64,000 nt of DNA from Cryptomeria japonica (GCF_030272615.1 NC_081406.1:263838624-263902623), one strand, 5' to 3'. Shown: positions 35,770 through 47,711, numbered from the stretch's first letter. Numbers and translations are program-made. Notes: a model not told the origin generated them from the letters alone.

Positions 35770-35831
35770 CAGTCTCCAAGTGGGAGATTGTTTGGTGTGG
35801 AGCCTGATCAGTCTCCAAGTGGGAGATTGTT
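35770..35831 (+). repeat. Duplicated polypurine-tract block of element E
   Basis: CAGTCTCCAAGTGGGAGATT occurs at 35770 and again at 35809, 39 bases apart. The second copy ends in the purine tract AAGTGGGAGAT that abuts the 3' LTR (TGTTGAAATG at 35828). Confidence 0.85.
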
Positions 35832-36085
35832 GAAATGTGGCGACTGATTAGCAAAGTATTGTACACTCGGCACGTATCCTCGCCGACATTGTAAGGTTGA
35901 TGTACTATTTTTGTTGGATAATAAGAAAGATTGGACGACTGTGTATGGTGGATGTAACCCATTCTGGATGAACCACGTTAAATCTTTGTGTTATCTGTGT
36001 CCTATTTTATTTTTTATCTTTTGTATTTAAATCTACATATAATTGTTAGTTCATATTTGATTTGGATCTGCTTGAAACCCTAACA
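35828..36085 (+). repeat. 3' LTR of element E (258 bp, internally deleted)
   Basis: Same ends as the 5' LTR but about 173 bp shorter. The join CGCCGACATTGTAAGGTTGATG shows two separate losses relative to the 5' LTR, each with 3-4 bases of microhomology (CCG and GTAA). Confidence 0.9.
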
Positions 36086-36174
36086 TTTTTTTCATGCCTT
36101 TGTAATAAAGTATTGATTGTTATTTTCTTGTGCTATACGTAGGGAGTGATAAGACCCTAAACTTTTTATCTAAT

Positions 36175-36187
36175 ATCATTGAGATAA
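36175..36187. repeat. Left target-site duplication of LINE-B
   Basis: ATCATTGAGATAA, repeated exactly at 57191-57203. The 13-bp length fits LINE integration. The element's poly(A) end (a T-run on the plus strand) follows immediately. Confidence 0.9.
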
Positions 36188-36208
36188 TTTTTATTTTTTT
36201 TAAACAAA

Positions 36209-36222
36209 AGTGGCAAGCCACT
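36209..36222 (-). terminator. 3'-terminal hairpin of LINE-B
   Basis: AGTGGCTTGCCACT on the minus strand is a perfect stem of six with a two-base loop, a few bases before the poly(A) end. A short stem-loop before the tail is common in plant L1 elements and may be what the reverse transcriptase recognises. It is not a bacterial-type terminator. Confidence 0.7.
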
Positions 36223-36236
36223 AATATTTATTCTTA

Positions 36237-36238
<2 letters not shown>

Positions 36239-36272
<34 letters not shown>
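36239..36272. repeat. (TA)n microsatellite
   Basis: About 16 TA units, inside the 3' region of LINE-B. Confidence 0.95.
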
Positions 36273-36274
<2 letters not shown>

Positions 36275-36784
36275 TAAGAAAACTGATTCAAGAGCTCAAT
36301 AGGGAAATAACCAAGAAGAAAACCCTATATCCTTGCTTAGATATAGTGACGAAGAAGGAAGAAGGCTATGAGAAGAAGCCACCCGATCCACAGAGATAAA
36401 TAGGGACTACCCATAGAATGAGTCTCTTAGGGGCCAAAAAGAGGGTAACCGGTTGGGACGAGACCGAAGGAAACCAAAAATAACCAAACCCCTTAACCGA
36501 TTATCGTGGCGACTGAGGAGTGTGGATCCGATTGTCTGAGCACTAATGACCTACGGTAGCCAGTTTCCCATTATGTTGTACTGGTGCTTTGATACCGGTA
36601 TGATGTTCTTATGACCGGTTCATAAAAAGAGAAGCCTCCAATAACGGTGCTAGTCGACAAGCAAAGAAGATGACTCCTCTATCGGTTCGGTTGCCATTAG
36701 ATTTTCCATCTGACAAAAAAGAGCATATTCTAGATAGCAAAAAACAAAATCGAAATAACTTTACTTGTTCATGGCGGTGTCTTC

Positions 36785-37534
36785 CTAGGGCTGAATTGTA
36801 GGGGCATAAAAAACGAGCAGAAAGGAAGTAGTCCATCCCGTGACTTCATCTTGCACTAGTAGGTTGAGGTTTGAAACCCTATTTGTAGTCCAACCCCTTT
36901 CCACAGGTTGCGATGTTTGCAAATAGGGGTCAACATTTGCTATTTCTAGGATTTCCATTAGAACCCCAACTTTAATTTTGACTCTGTGTATAATGTGGTC
37001 ATCCAATTGTCTGCCGAATTGATGCAAGACATTCTTCACATGGCAAATTTTTTGCCATTCTAGGGCATGCTTTATTCGGTCATAGAGTACCATGTAAGCA
37101 TTGCTAGATTGAATAAAATGACGTGGAAAGAGGCCCCCAAGGAGAGCCAACCCCTGCCATAGATTATATTTTGCTAGGGCTTCATGGAATGGGGTCGGGG
37201 GAAGCACATCTTGTCTTACCAACTTGAAGAATACTAAATCCAGCGGAGGAATAGATTGCAAGAGATCCAGAGCATTTGATAGAAAGGAACTAAGAAGTTG
37301 ATGAGGATACAAAATCCTTTTGGCTTGCGAGGATAACATCTCCTCACCGATGAAGTCTTTGACAACTCTTCTCAATTGTGGATTGTGTAACAGAAAAAGT
37401 CAGTCGAGGTCCCTGTCATTGATGTGTCCATGAAAAGCAGTCGAAGGTTCTGGAATTTGCACTGAAATCTGGTCGTTCCATGGCATATACTCCTAGTGAA
37501 TTTGCCTGCATCCTCCGCAAGAACCGTTTTCCAT
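36785..37534 (-). pseudogene. ORF3 of LINE-B, unidentified protein (about 250 codons)
   Basis: The ATG at 37534 (MENGSCGGC) opens a frame that runs to 36785 with two in-frame stops, at about 37490 and 37410; the longest uninterrupted part is 37375-36785. The protein is largely helical, with hydrophobic patterns (LFLLHNPQLRRVVKDFIGEE, LLSSFLSNALDLLQSIPPLD, LWQGLALLGGLF, KICHVKNVLHQFGRQLDD) and no motif I recognise. It follows the RNase H of ORF2 by about 400 bases on the same strand, in a different frame, inside the element's target-site duplications. It may be a transduced host fragment or a genuine accessory gene. Usual plant L1 elements have only two ORFs. Confidence 0.6.
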
Positions 37535-37934
37535 ATTGTAGAGCACTGTGATACTTCAAAAATTTAAATTTTCAAAAATTTCAACTGAGAACTGTGTGTG
37601 TAATTTTCAAAAAATTTGGCTGAGAATTGTGTGTGTGCGAGTAGGCTGGTTCCATTTATAAATAAAAATACCATCTCAAAGTGCAATAAATGATCAAATT
37701 TTAGGATCATGTTTGCAATCCTTGCGTTAATTTTGCGACCGTAATATAGTCGAGGGGATGTGTGAGAGGCCTAAGTCTATTTTACCCTGTGTGAAGTGAC
37801 GTATTGAGAATCCCCGGGTACTTCGCACTAAAGTTCCATACATGCCATCTATAAAATGCATTAAAAGCATAAATGCAAGTGTCCTGTCAGCCTTATTGTT
37901 CACCGGCACCAGTTATGTGCTTGCATGCGAGTAT

Positions 37935-39703
37935 TTAATAGGAAGTAGCTTGTGGTAAGAGTGTTGTACTTTTCTTTTGTACTAATTTGAGCAATTTGGG
38001 AAAAGAAGACAATTTAGAAGGAATTGCAATCGACTCCACATAAATGCCATCGCAGCCCATGTTTGGTAACAAGTCAGCAACAAAGTTTCCCTCTCTTAAT
38101 GTGTGACTGATAGAGTAGTCCGAAAAAGTGTCGAGAAGATCCAAGGTATGCTTCAGGACATAAGATAGCTGCCAGGTCTTAGATCTTTTCGAGGTAATTG
38201 AGTTGATAATGACTAAAGAATCCCCTTCTACGTGTATGTTGGAGAGGCCACACTTCCTTGCTAGTACCAGACCGATTAGTAAAGCATTTGCTTCCGCCAA
38301 GTTATTTGTACCCGGAAGGATGGGTGAAGCTTGGAAAGCATGCATTTTTCCAAAATGATCTCGTATGCAAACTCCAATTCCTGATTTCCCTGGATTTCCA
38401 CAAGAAGAGCCGTCAAAGTTGATCTTTAAAAAATTTGGAGCTGGGGGTGTCCATTTTATGGACACCTGTCTCTCACATGGATTGAAGACCAATTCGGGGG
38501 AATCCTTATTGGCAAAATAATACCGTGCCAGGATTTTGCAATTTCCTTGTCCCACCGGGTAAATGACTGGATGTCCTTGGAATTTGTGAGAGAAGAGTTA
38601 ATGATTTTCGCAATCAAATTTTCCAATTTGATCAAAACTTGATCCAGAGAAGAGGATGTCTTTCTAAAGATTCTTTTGTTCCTCTCCCACTAGATTGCCC
38701 AAATAATGTGAGTAGGAGCACATTTCCAAATACCTGAGAAGGTTGATGTAGAGAATAAAAGAGGCCAGGAGTTAAACATATCCCATAGTGATTTCAGAAA
38801 GGGCAACATGAGTTGGAGTTTATTCAAGATGAAGGACCAACATTGGGAGGCAAAAGAGCAGTGTAAAAATAAATGATCAACTGATTCTTCCTCTAAGTCA
38901 CAAAATACACAATTAAAAGCTTGTGTTATGCCTAGTTTTACTAATCTCTCTGTTGTTAAGATTCTTTTATTCAGTGTTAGCCACGCGAAACAACCTGCTT
39001 TTGGTAAGACAATGTCATTCCAATAGAAGGAGTATGCCCGACTGCTTGCCTTACTACTGCAACCCTACTGCAAGGCATTGTAACCTTCTTTGATTGAATA
39101 TTGCCCTGATTTTGTAGCTGCCCAAATTAACACATCATCTTTGTTAGACATGATAACTATTATATTCAATAAAATGCTAGCCAATGAGGAAGCTTGCTAG
39201 AGGGGTATTAGGAGAAGAGTAGGTTCTTTCCAGATTATTTTTTCTGCAAATATTTCTACAACAGACACATAGTCACTCAATTTTATACCCCAATGGGCTA
39301 TGGCTGTATCCATAATGTCTGCCATGTTATCCAATTGAGCAATAGGAGAATGCCCACACTGTGAGTCTATCCAGAAGTTAGCACTGAGACCATTGTTGAT
39401 TTCCCATGAAACATACTTGGATATTAGATTCCTTGAATCCATCATGAAGTTACAAATAGAAGATCCCTTTGTAGGGTCTAAAAGTGTCAATACTCTTGAT
39501 GGTTGAGTGTTGTCCAAATATTTAGCTTGCATAATTTGACACCATTTGGAGATCGGGTTAGTGTACATTTTCCAAATCAATTTCCCTCCAAAGGCCTTGT
39601 TGTAGTGCTTCAAATTGCAAAGTCCCACTCCCCCTTGGGATTTTTGGCATGGCATATTTTCCAGAGAGGTTAAGGGGATTTTCCTTTCATTTGTCATATT
39701 ACT
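37935..39703 (-). pseudogene. LINE-B ORF2, 3' part: RT C-terminus, zf-RVT, RNase H
   Basis: This continues ORF2 after element D. It opens with NERKIPLTSLENM and QGGVGLCNLKHYNKAFGGKL, the conserved region after the RT domain. The zf-RVT-like segment follows (FYWNDIVLPKAGCFAWLTLN, CVFCDLEEESVDHLFLHC). After a frameshift near 38560 comes an RNase H of RVT_3 type: FLKINFDGSSCGNPG, AEANALLIGL, HVEGDSLVIINSI and EGNFVADLL. Stops occur near 39195 and 39075. Plant L1 RNase H domains of this kind resemble archaeal-type RNase HI. Confidence 0.85.
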
Positions 39704-39708
39704 GTTCC
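39704..39708. repeat. Left target-site duplication of element D
   Basis: GTTCC, repeated at 52319-52323 immediately after the right LTR. Confidence 0.95.
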
Positions 39709-41367
39709 TGTAGCATCGTAAATTGTACGCACTTGCTAAGGCAATACAATTTCACACCCAGTTTAGCACCCGCCTTGGCGCAGTTTGCATTTTGCATTGC
39801 ATTTCCCCTTTAGCACTTAATTAATCAAATTAATTAGGTCTAAGGTCCTATTTCATCATCCTTCACATCATAAAGTCGAGCCCTTTCATTAAAGTGTGCC
39901 CCTTTTCATGTTATTCCTCCAATACATCATCTAATCAAAAACCCTAATTAAGTCCTATTTTGAACTTGGGGGCTTGATTTCGGGGGTCAAAGCATCTCGA
40001 AATCACCTGTAACTTTGGGATTCTCTCTAAAATCATCATATCTGATGGCCCTGAAAATTTGGTGAAACGTTGTCGGGACCATGGCGCCCGGAGTGCACAC
40101 GGTCCCGGACATTTTTCCCAAAATTTTAGGAGCACGATCCAATCATAAAATAAAGCTTAACCCCAAGAAACTGGCGGGAGATTCAATCTCTAGGTCGGCC
40201 AAAAGACGAAATTGCGACCTAGGGTTTCATACATAAGAGCTCTCTTTCTTCATTTGAGGGGATGGGAATTTTGTTTTCAGGAACCTCATATGCAGCGAAA
40301 GAGCAGATCTTTGAAGACTTCAACAACTTTCAACATCCCTCTATCAAGAATTTATCAAATCCATTCATCCATTTAGGGCTTGGAAGACATTGAAGAACAA
40401 TAGGAGATTACCGACTGAAGATTGGCTTGTACCTCTCCCTTGGGGGTTGGGTATGATTTCATGTTGTTTTCATGTCTTTGCATAAGCTTCAATATATCAT
40501 TTATCCATGCTTTAGATCACTTTGCATCTTGATTTAGAGCATTTACATTATCATTGACAAGCAATTAGGGTTTACTTTCTAGGTTGCTCTAGTTTGCTTA
40601 CTTGCATTTTAGATCTTGCACACACACAAGGTCTGCACACACATTACTTTTACAATACAACTTGGCTATTCGTGGAGGTGGAAATCTCCGAAGCGGGGGT
40701 TTGACTAAGGCAAAACCCTATATAGCCGCCCAAACACCTTTTTCAGATACAAGTGCAGGTTTCGAGACTCGGACGATGTCGCAGGTTGCAGATCTGGGAA
40801 AAGCAGGTCGAGACAGCACCCCACACCAAATTGCAGAGCAAAATACCAAGACAGGGGCGTGGGGCGCCCTGGTCCTGCCAGGACAGGGGCGCTGGGCGCC
40901 CTGGTCCCTGGGACAGAGGCGCTGGGTGCCCTGGTCCTCCTGACAGACAGCATTTTAGACAATTTTCCAGAGTCCAAAACAGAAGTTTCAGGTGCGGTTC
41001 CGGGATAGAATCAGGATAGTGGCGCCCGCGCCCCCGTCCCGAACATTTTCAGTCAAATTTTGACTCCGGGTACGCATCTGCATTCTTGTTTTATCCTTGT
41101 GTTTACAGCTTTCCATTGTTTAAGTTCAATTCTGCAATCTTGTTGTTAGCTCATACTTGCATTTTAGGGTTAGGAATTGAACTTGCATAATCTTACCTTT
41201 CAATTACAACGAAGGAATAGAAATCCTAATAGGTAGCCCATGGCTCTCTCTTTCACAAAAAGAAGTAGCCAATTGTGTGATACCTCTAGGCTCTTTCGTA
41301 TTCCGTAATGTGTGTCAAAAGGTAGGATTAGGGCATGATAACCTAGTCTCGCTTTTTATCCCACACA
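39709..41367 (+). repeat. 5' LTR of element D (1659 bp)
   Basis: TGTAGCATCGTAAATTG...TTTTTATCCCACACA. A TATATAG at 40719-40725 is a possible core promoter. It carries GGGACCATGGCGCCC (40075-40089) and about three tandem GC-rich units of about 30 bases with GGGCGCCCTGGTCC (40851-40945). ORFs predicted inside are incidental. Confidence 0.95.
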
Positions 41368-41370
41368 TTT

Positions 41371-41384
41371 TGGTGAACCCGACG
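41371..41384 (+). promoter_or_regulatory. Primer-binding site of element D
   Basis: TGGTGAACCCGACG, three bases after the LTR end. The surrounding TTTTGGTGAACCCGACGTG is identical to the site in element B. Confidence 0.85.
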
Positions 41385-41539
41385 TGAAACTATCATTGCT
41401 TCTTCTTGCATTGCATTTGTTAGATCTAGATCTAGATTTAGTGTGTTTTCATTTCATTTTCATTAAAAAGAGAAAAAAAAAAAAGAGAGTGTGTTTCTTT
41501 GCATTGTGTGTTTAATTTTCATGCAACTTTCATTTCAAA

Positions 41540-43759
41540 ATGTCAGACTTTTATTTGCAAAATGTTCATGCTTATGATGATTATTATGAGTATAGCCAAG
41601 ATGAATTAGATGAAGCTTTAGATGAGTTTTTGAACCCTAAGGATGCCAAACCTTCATTTTACCAAAAACTCATAAACCTTGTTACTATGCCATTTCGTTG
41701 TGATGAGAAAGATAAGTTGAATGATTCCTCTCAAGGGTACATTCCTATCAACTCTTCCACTAAATCTAGTAACATGGTTGTTTTCAACAATCCCCTCTAT
41801 GAAGAGATATCTCCTTTCGAACCAAAAGATAAACCTTTTGATAGCTATGATCATACTTTGTTGGATGATGCTCTTGATGACTTTGTGGCTTTATCAAAAT
41901 CTTTAAACAAGAACAAGACTTCTAAATTGGTTAACATGATAAACTTGAATGAGCATAAAAAGCCTCTCTTTGAAGTCCAAGGTGCTTATCCTTCTCCCAC
42001 CTTTCAAGGTCCTAAATCACCTCTCCTTACTGTCCAAGGAGGGTATGATCATGATTCCTTTCGTACTCCGAATAAACCAATCATCACTGTGCAAGGAAGA
42101 AAACCTATAAGTCCTTATAGTTATGCCAAGCAAATAACTAGAGAGAGTTATCATGCGGTTGCCCATACTTACCATACCAGAAATAATAGGCAGCCTAGTC
42201 CTCCTCCTATTATTCCAGTTTCTCTTCCGAATCCTCAACCAATTCTTCCGCAAGCTCCCCGTATTTCTCAAGTTCTTAGTAAGGAATATGATCTCATAGA
42301 ACAACTTAAAGTGACCCCTGCTAAGATATCCCTTTGGGATTTGATTCAAACTTCTTCCGCTCATCATGGAATGTTACAAGATGCCTTGAAAGATTTGAAT
42401 GTTCCTCCACCAAATACATCTAGTAATATAGCATCTTTGGTTAACTCTGTGATGAATCCTAAAGCTCAAATTGTGTTTAACCAAGATGAGTTGCCTACTA
42501 GTGAAATTCAACATCAATATGATCCCTTGATGATTGTGGTTATCATGAAAGACACTGCTATAAGACAAACACTAGTAGATAATGGCTCTGGTCTTAATGT
42601 GTGTAGCATTAATCTTTTGCATAAGATGAATGTGGATACATCCCTAATTGAGCCGGACTTTCGTCCTATTCGAGGCTTTGATAATGTGGCTAAAACTTCA
42701 TTAGGTACTATCACCTTACCCATCACAGTGGGGCCTGTTACTTTGCCTACTCCTATCCATGTTATGTCGGGAAATCTAACATACAACTTGTTATTAGGGA
42801 GACCTTGGATTCACAGTATGCAAGTTGTCCCCTCTACATTGCACAGACAAGTTAAGTTTATCTATAACAATAAGACATATACCTTGATAGGTGATACTAA
42901 TTTCCAAGCTTGTTTACAAACATCTACTTCCAAAGGGGGTTCTTCTAAGCCGTCCTTGTCTAGTGATGACTCTTTAAACAAGATACCTATTGATGAATCC
43001 TCGCTCTCTGATGATCAAAATTCTTTGGATGAGTCTGGAGCTCCTGAAGAAGACTCTTCTCGACTTGAAACTACACATAAGAAGGATTTTGATCCTGAGA
43101 AGGTTCTCGCAGACGACGACTGGGGATCCCTTGATTTTAATCCCACCTTTGTAGGTGAATATAAGGTTCCTTCTAGAGAGCTTAAAGTTGAAAAGAAGGA
43201 AGAAGCTAAAAATCAATCAACATTACCTGAGCCTATGAGCAATAATTTTGTGGCTGCTTCTCAAACTTCTTCTCCTCACACCTCTAATTCTGAAGAGTTT
43301 GATTCTTTGTCTTGTGAAAAACCGCCTTCTCTTTCTGAAATGGCTGATCATTATGGTCGTGGTTTTCACATTTTTGCTAAGCATGGGTATCATGGAAATG
43401 GTTGTGGCACTCACGAACAAGGGATAAAAGTTCCTCTAGAGAATAATCTTCACAATTATGCCTTTGGACTTGGCTATAATCCCTGCAAGCGTACTAAAGC
43501 TTCTAAGAGACCATGTATTAGTGTTAATGCTATTTCTACATCCCTATCAATGCAACACCCTGAGTACATTGATGAGGATCTTTCGTGTGCTTGTGCTTTT
43601 GATGTTTTCCCTACCGATGATGCTTTAGCTGAGTTTTTAGGAGCATATGATACTCTTCCTCGTTATCATCACAATAGGGGACTCCCTTATTGTTTGAACA
43701 CTGAAGCCTATTTTGGAAAAGAGATTGATAATGATGAGATTGTGAAAGAATTCCCTTAG
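41540..43759 (+). pseudogene. Element D ORF: novel N-terminus, protease, G-patch-like domain
   Basis: 739 codons from ATG 41540 (MSDFYLQNVHAYDDYYEYSQ), about 155 bases after the primer-binding site. Residues 1 to ~340 are acidic and low-similarity, with repeats of the form LDEALDEF / LDDALDDF and YPSPTFQGPKSPLLTVQGGY. I see neither a Retrotrans_gag core nor a CCHC knuckle. A retropepsin follows: QTLVDNGSGLNVCSI (active-site DNG) and LLLGRPWIHSMQ (about residues 345-430). Near residues 605-655 is a glycine-rich HGYHGNGCGTHEQGI ... FGLGYNP, a degenerate G-patch as seen in plant gypsy pol. The ORF ends at TAG 43757-43759; the next segment is in the same frame, so this stop probably split one polyprotein. 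Confidence 0.85.
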
Positions 43760-45952
43760 TTAAAGGATACTCCTCAACAAAGTAATCTTCTCATAAGTGA
43801 CACCACTAATGTTAAGATGGATCCTTGCAATGAAGAAAAAGTTATTAAAATTGGAAAATGTTTGGATGAAGAGGAACAAAAACAATATGAAGATTTATTG
43901 CGTGAATTCCCCGAGATCTTTGCTTGGACATACTCTGACATGCCTAGTATAGATCCTAAGATTGTTACTCATAATATTGTCTTAGTTCCTGATGCTAAGC
44001 CCGTGAAACAAAAGATTCGAAAAATGAATCCTAAGGTGGCTCTGCTTGTTAAGGCTGAGATTGAAAAGTTATTGGAGGCTGGATTTATCCGCCCTATTGA
44101 TTATTCCCCCTGGATTTCAAATATTGTCGCTATGGCTAAACCAGATAATAAAATAAGAATGTGTACCGATTTTCGAGATTTAAATAAGGCTTCTTTAAAA
44201 GATGATTTCCCTCTTCCAAACATTGACATGATAGTTGATTCTATGGCAGGACATGCCTTATTATCCTTCATGGATGGTTTTTCAGGATACAATCAAATTT
44301 ACATTAACCCTCAAGATCAATTCAAAACTGCTTTCACCACTCCTTGGGGTACGTTTTGTTGGATAATGACGCCTTTTGGACTTAAAAATGCCGGTGCAAC
44401 TTATCAACGAGCGATGACCCTTATCTTTCATGATTATATGCATAAGATTTTAGAGGATTATGTTGATGATATTTTGGCCAAATCCATTCTCCGCATAGAT
44501 CATATTAAAATCCTTCATCAAATCTTTGAAAGAATTCGTAAATATCACTTGCGCTTGAATCCCCGAAAATGTGTTTTTGGTGTGGATAGTGGAAAACTAT
44601 TAGGATTCATAGTTTCGCATCGTGGGATTGAGGTGGATACTAAGAAAATAGATGCTATTGTCAACATGCCACCTCCTCGAAATGTGTCTCAACTCAAAAG
44701 CTTACAAGGAAAGATTCAAGCTATTTGTAGGTTTGTATCTCAACTTGCGGATCGCACTTTTCCTTTTACTCAGCTTCTCAAAAAGAATATCACTTTTCAA
44801 TGGAATGAAGATTGTCAGCAAGCATTTGAAGATTTAAAAATGTATCTGGCTAATCCTCCTATCCTTCGACCGGCCAAACCTTCTCAACCCTTCCTTCTTT
44901 ATACAGCTGCTTCCTCTCATGCTCTTGCAGCATTATTAGCACAACATGATAAAGACGGTAAGGAGTGTCCGGTTTATTATATAAGTCGTACCTTACTCGA
45001 TTATGAGACCCAATATTCTGCGATAGAAAGACAATGCTTGGCCTTGGTGTTTGCGACTCAGAAATTGAGACATTATCTCTTAAATTCAGAAGTCCACGTC
45101 ATGGTAAAGTTTGATCCTTTGAAGCATCTTTTCTCTAAAACCGATTTATTAGGATGCCTAGCTAAGTGGGTTATGATGTTAACTGAATTTGACCTTAAAT
45201 TTGTTTCACAAAGAGCAATTAAAGGGCAAGCGTTGACTGATCACCTAGCTGAGGCCCCTTCACCTTTCTCCTTCCCTAACTCTGAGTCTTTTCCTGACGA
45301 CTTCATCCTTTGTACAGAGAAAGATGAAACTTGGGAGTTATACTTTGATGGCTCTAAGTGTCATACGGGATCGGGGGCAGGTGTTGTTCTGATTTCTCCT
45401 ACAAAGAAGTCTATTCCCTTATCTTATTGTCTCAATTTCCTATGTACCAATAACATTGCTGAGTATGAGGCTCTTATAGCAGGAATAAAGGCAGCCTTAG
45501 CTTTGAATATAAAACACGTACATATTTTTGGAGATTCTCAACTGATTATAAGACAAGTAACAGGACTATATCAAGCGAAACAAGACAAATTATCACAATA
45601 TAAAGACCTTGCTATCTCTTTGTTACAAAAATTTGATTCTTACACCGTGGAACCTGTTCCTCGAAAAGATAATCGACATGCGGAAGCAATGGCATGTGTG
45701 GCTTCTTTGGTGTCTTTAGAGGACCCTATGGTTGATCTTAAATTTGTTATTCACAACCTTATTTCTCCAGCTATTGTAGATGATTCTAGCTTGGTGACAT
45801 GTTGTGACTTTATAAACTCAGATGAATGGTATTCGCATATCGTAAGATACTTGACCGATGGTACCTTTCCTGATTCCGCTAATAGGAACACTAGGGCTAG
45901 AGTTCACAAGCTGTCCGCTAGATATATCATTCTTTCTAATATTCTATACTGA
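43760..45952 (+). pseudogene. Element D reverse transcriptase and two RNase H domains
   Basis: In the same frame as the protease ORF. RT motifs: VKQKIRKMNPKVA, GFIRPIDYSPWISNIVAMAKP, RMCTDFRDLNKAS, LLSFMDGFSGYNQI, AFTTPWGTFCWIMTPFGLKNAG and the catalytic YVDDILAKS (near 44458). The first RNase H (LLYTAASSHALAALLAQHD, AIERQCLALVFATQKLRHYL) has Ala where the first catalytic Asp is expected, the degenerate gypsy RNase H known in the Tat lineage. The second is an intact-looking archaeal-type domain: ELYFDGSKCHTGSGAG, EYEALIAGI, GDSQLI and KDNRHAEAMA. TGA at 45950-45952 interrupts the frame before integrase. Confidence 0.93.
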
Positions 45953-47085
45953 AGGGGTTATAACGGTCTTCTCCTTCGTTGTCTTAATAAATCGGAAATC
46001 CCTATTGCTCTTGAAGAGGCACATTCAAGTGCCTGTGGGGGGCATTTTGGAGGCAAATCCTTGGTTCAAAGCTTGCTTCACATGGGATATTATTGGCAAA
46101 CTATGCAGTAGGATTCTTTTTCATTTGTTAAAAAATGTCATCAATGTCAACAACACAACAATTTGATTCATGCTCCTGCCCAAGAACTTCGTTCTCATGT
46201 AGCTTCTTGGCCTTTCTCTGCATGGGGGCTGGATCTTATTGGTAAAATCTCCCCTCCTTCATCTCAAGGACATACTTTCATTATAACCACAATAGATTAC
46301 TTTACAAAGTGGGTAGAAGCCGTTCCCCTTCGCTCTACTACTGCTGAAGTGATTTGTCGATTTCTTCTAGAAAATATTATTTCTCGATTTGGGATACATT
46401 CCACTATAATCTCTGATAATGGGACATCATTTAAGAACAAGGACGTGAAGAAATTCCTTGAGAAGTATCATATAAAACATCGATTTTCTACACCATACTA
46501 TCCTCAATCAAATGGTCAAGCCGAATCATTCAATAAGATAATTGAACAAATTCTTCGTAAAACTGTGAATAAGCATGGTAAGGGTTGGAGTACTCAGCTA
46601 ATCTATGCTCTTTGGGCCTACCGAATGAGCGTACAAATTGCTACCAGAACTACACCTTATAATCTTGTTTATGGTGCTGATGCTATTATGCCTTTAGAAT
46701 TAGAGATTCCGTCACTTAGAATTTCTCTCAGAGGTATAGTAGATGACGACGCTTATAGAGAACAAAGACTTCAACAGCTTGAGATGCTTGATGAACAACG
46801 TATAAACGCTCTTGAGCATATTCAAGCGTATCACAAAACTCTACAACGAAGCTATAATGATAAGGTTATTCAACGTTCCTTCTCAGTGGATGACTTAGTG
46901 CTCTATGAGAATTAGCGCAATGTGAATGCCTTACCTGAAGAAAAGGGAAAATTTAGTCCTAATTGGCTTGGACCGTATATCGTTATTGAAGATTATGGAT
47001 CAGGTGCTTACAAAATAGCGGGTGTAGACGGTACGTCTCTTAAGGACCCTATAAACGCTATGCACTTGCGTAGATACTACGCTTA
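45953..47085 (+). pseudogene. Element D integrase
   Basis: In the same frame as RT, after the TGA at 45950. The zinc-binding HHCC region is HSSACGGHFGG ... CHQCQQHNN. The DDE core has WGLDLIGKISPPS, IISDNGTSFKN and YYPQSNGQAESFNKII, and the C-terminal part has NWLGPYIVIEDYGSGAYKI. Further stops are TAG 46109-46111 and TAG 46913-46915; the frame closes with TAA near 47083-47085 after AMHLRRYYA. No chromodomain is visible, which fits the Tat lineage. Confidence 0.92.
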
Positions 47086-47608
47086 ATTCCTCATTTCTTA
47101 TCATTCATCTACTTCCTTTCTCATTTCTTCGAAATTGGATAATATGTTAGCATATCTTTGTTAGAGCAAATGGAATTAAATGATGTTTTGTTTAATCTAT
47201 ATTGCTTCGTTCCTGACAAGCGTGTTTCTTTACTTTATGGTTTGTCTTGAATTCATTTTATGTAAATTGCAAAAGATTTACATTTTTCATTATGTTGGCA
47301 TATTATACAATATCTTTATGTGTTAAGTTGAATCGTGTCATGTTGTGTTTAAATTCAAATTAAATCACATTAGTTATATGATTCCCAGGCTTAACACATA
47401 TTTTTCTTCCCTATCATCAATGTAGTACTTGATTAAATATTTTAATTAAGTCACACATGTATCAATTTAATCATGGAGCATTGAGAAATCAATCACATGG
47501 AAATTAAATTCAGAACATACATGTACATCTACCAAATGTATTAACTTTAATCAAAATACACATTGTTTTTAGACATTAAAGATAACATGTTTGAGACAAA
47601 GAAGCATG

Positions 47609-47651
<43 letters not shown>

Positions 47652-47711
47652 ATCAATATACAAAGGTAGGTCACTACACATCCAAAATGTGACCTACCCT
47701 ACATCATAAAG
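47086..47711. other. Spacer between integrase and PMD gene
   Basis: AT-rich, no ORF of note. It holds a (TA)n/(GT)n microsatellite at 47609-47650. The two convergent genes, pol on the plus strand and PMD on the minus, must end and be polyadenylated here. Confidence 0.6.
47609..47650. repeat. (TA)n(GT)n microsatellite
   Basis: About 6 TA units followed by about 15 GT units, in the spacer downstream of integrase. Confidence 0.95.

Larger units (their letters stand above)
31278..36085 (+). mobile_element. Element E: Tork/Tnt1-like Ty1/copia, nearly complete
   Basis: A plus-strand copia element with LTRs at 31278-31708 and 35828-36085 (TGTTGAAATGTG...CCCTAACA), a perfect tRNA-Met primer-binding site, gag, then protease, integrase, RT and RNase H in the copia order, and a polypurine tract. 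The flanks give a TTTTT duplication, weak because it is homopolymeric. The two LTRs differ greatly in length (431 and 258 bp). Three in-frame stops and one frameshift inactivate the coding region. Integrase and pre-integrase sequences are close in style to the Tnt1/Tork lineage. Confidence 0.92.

Noticed and set aside
40602-41019. Overlapping plus- and minus-strand ORFs, repeated at 51553-52141
   Set aside because: They lie within the LTRs of element D, arise from the GC-rich tandem units, and show no domain.
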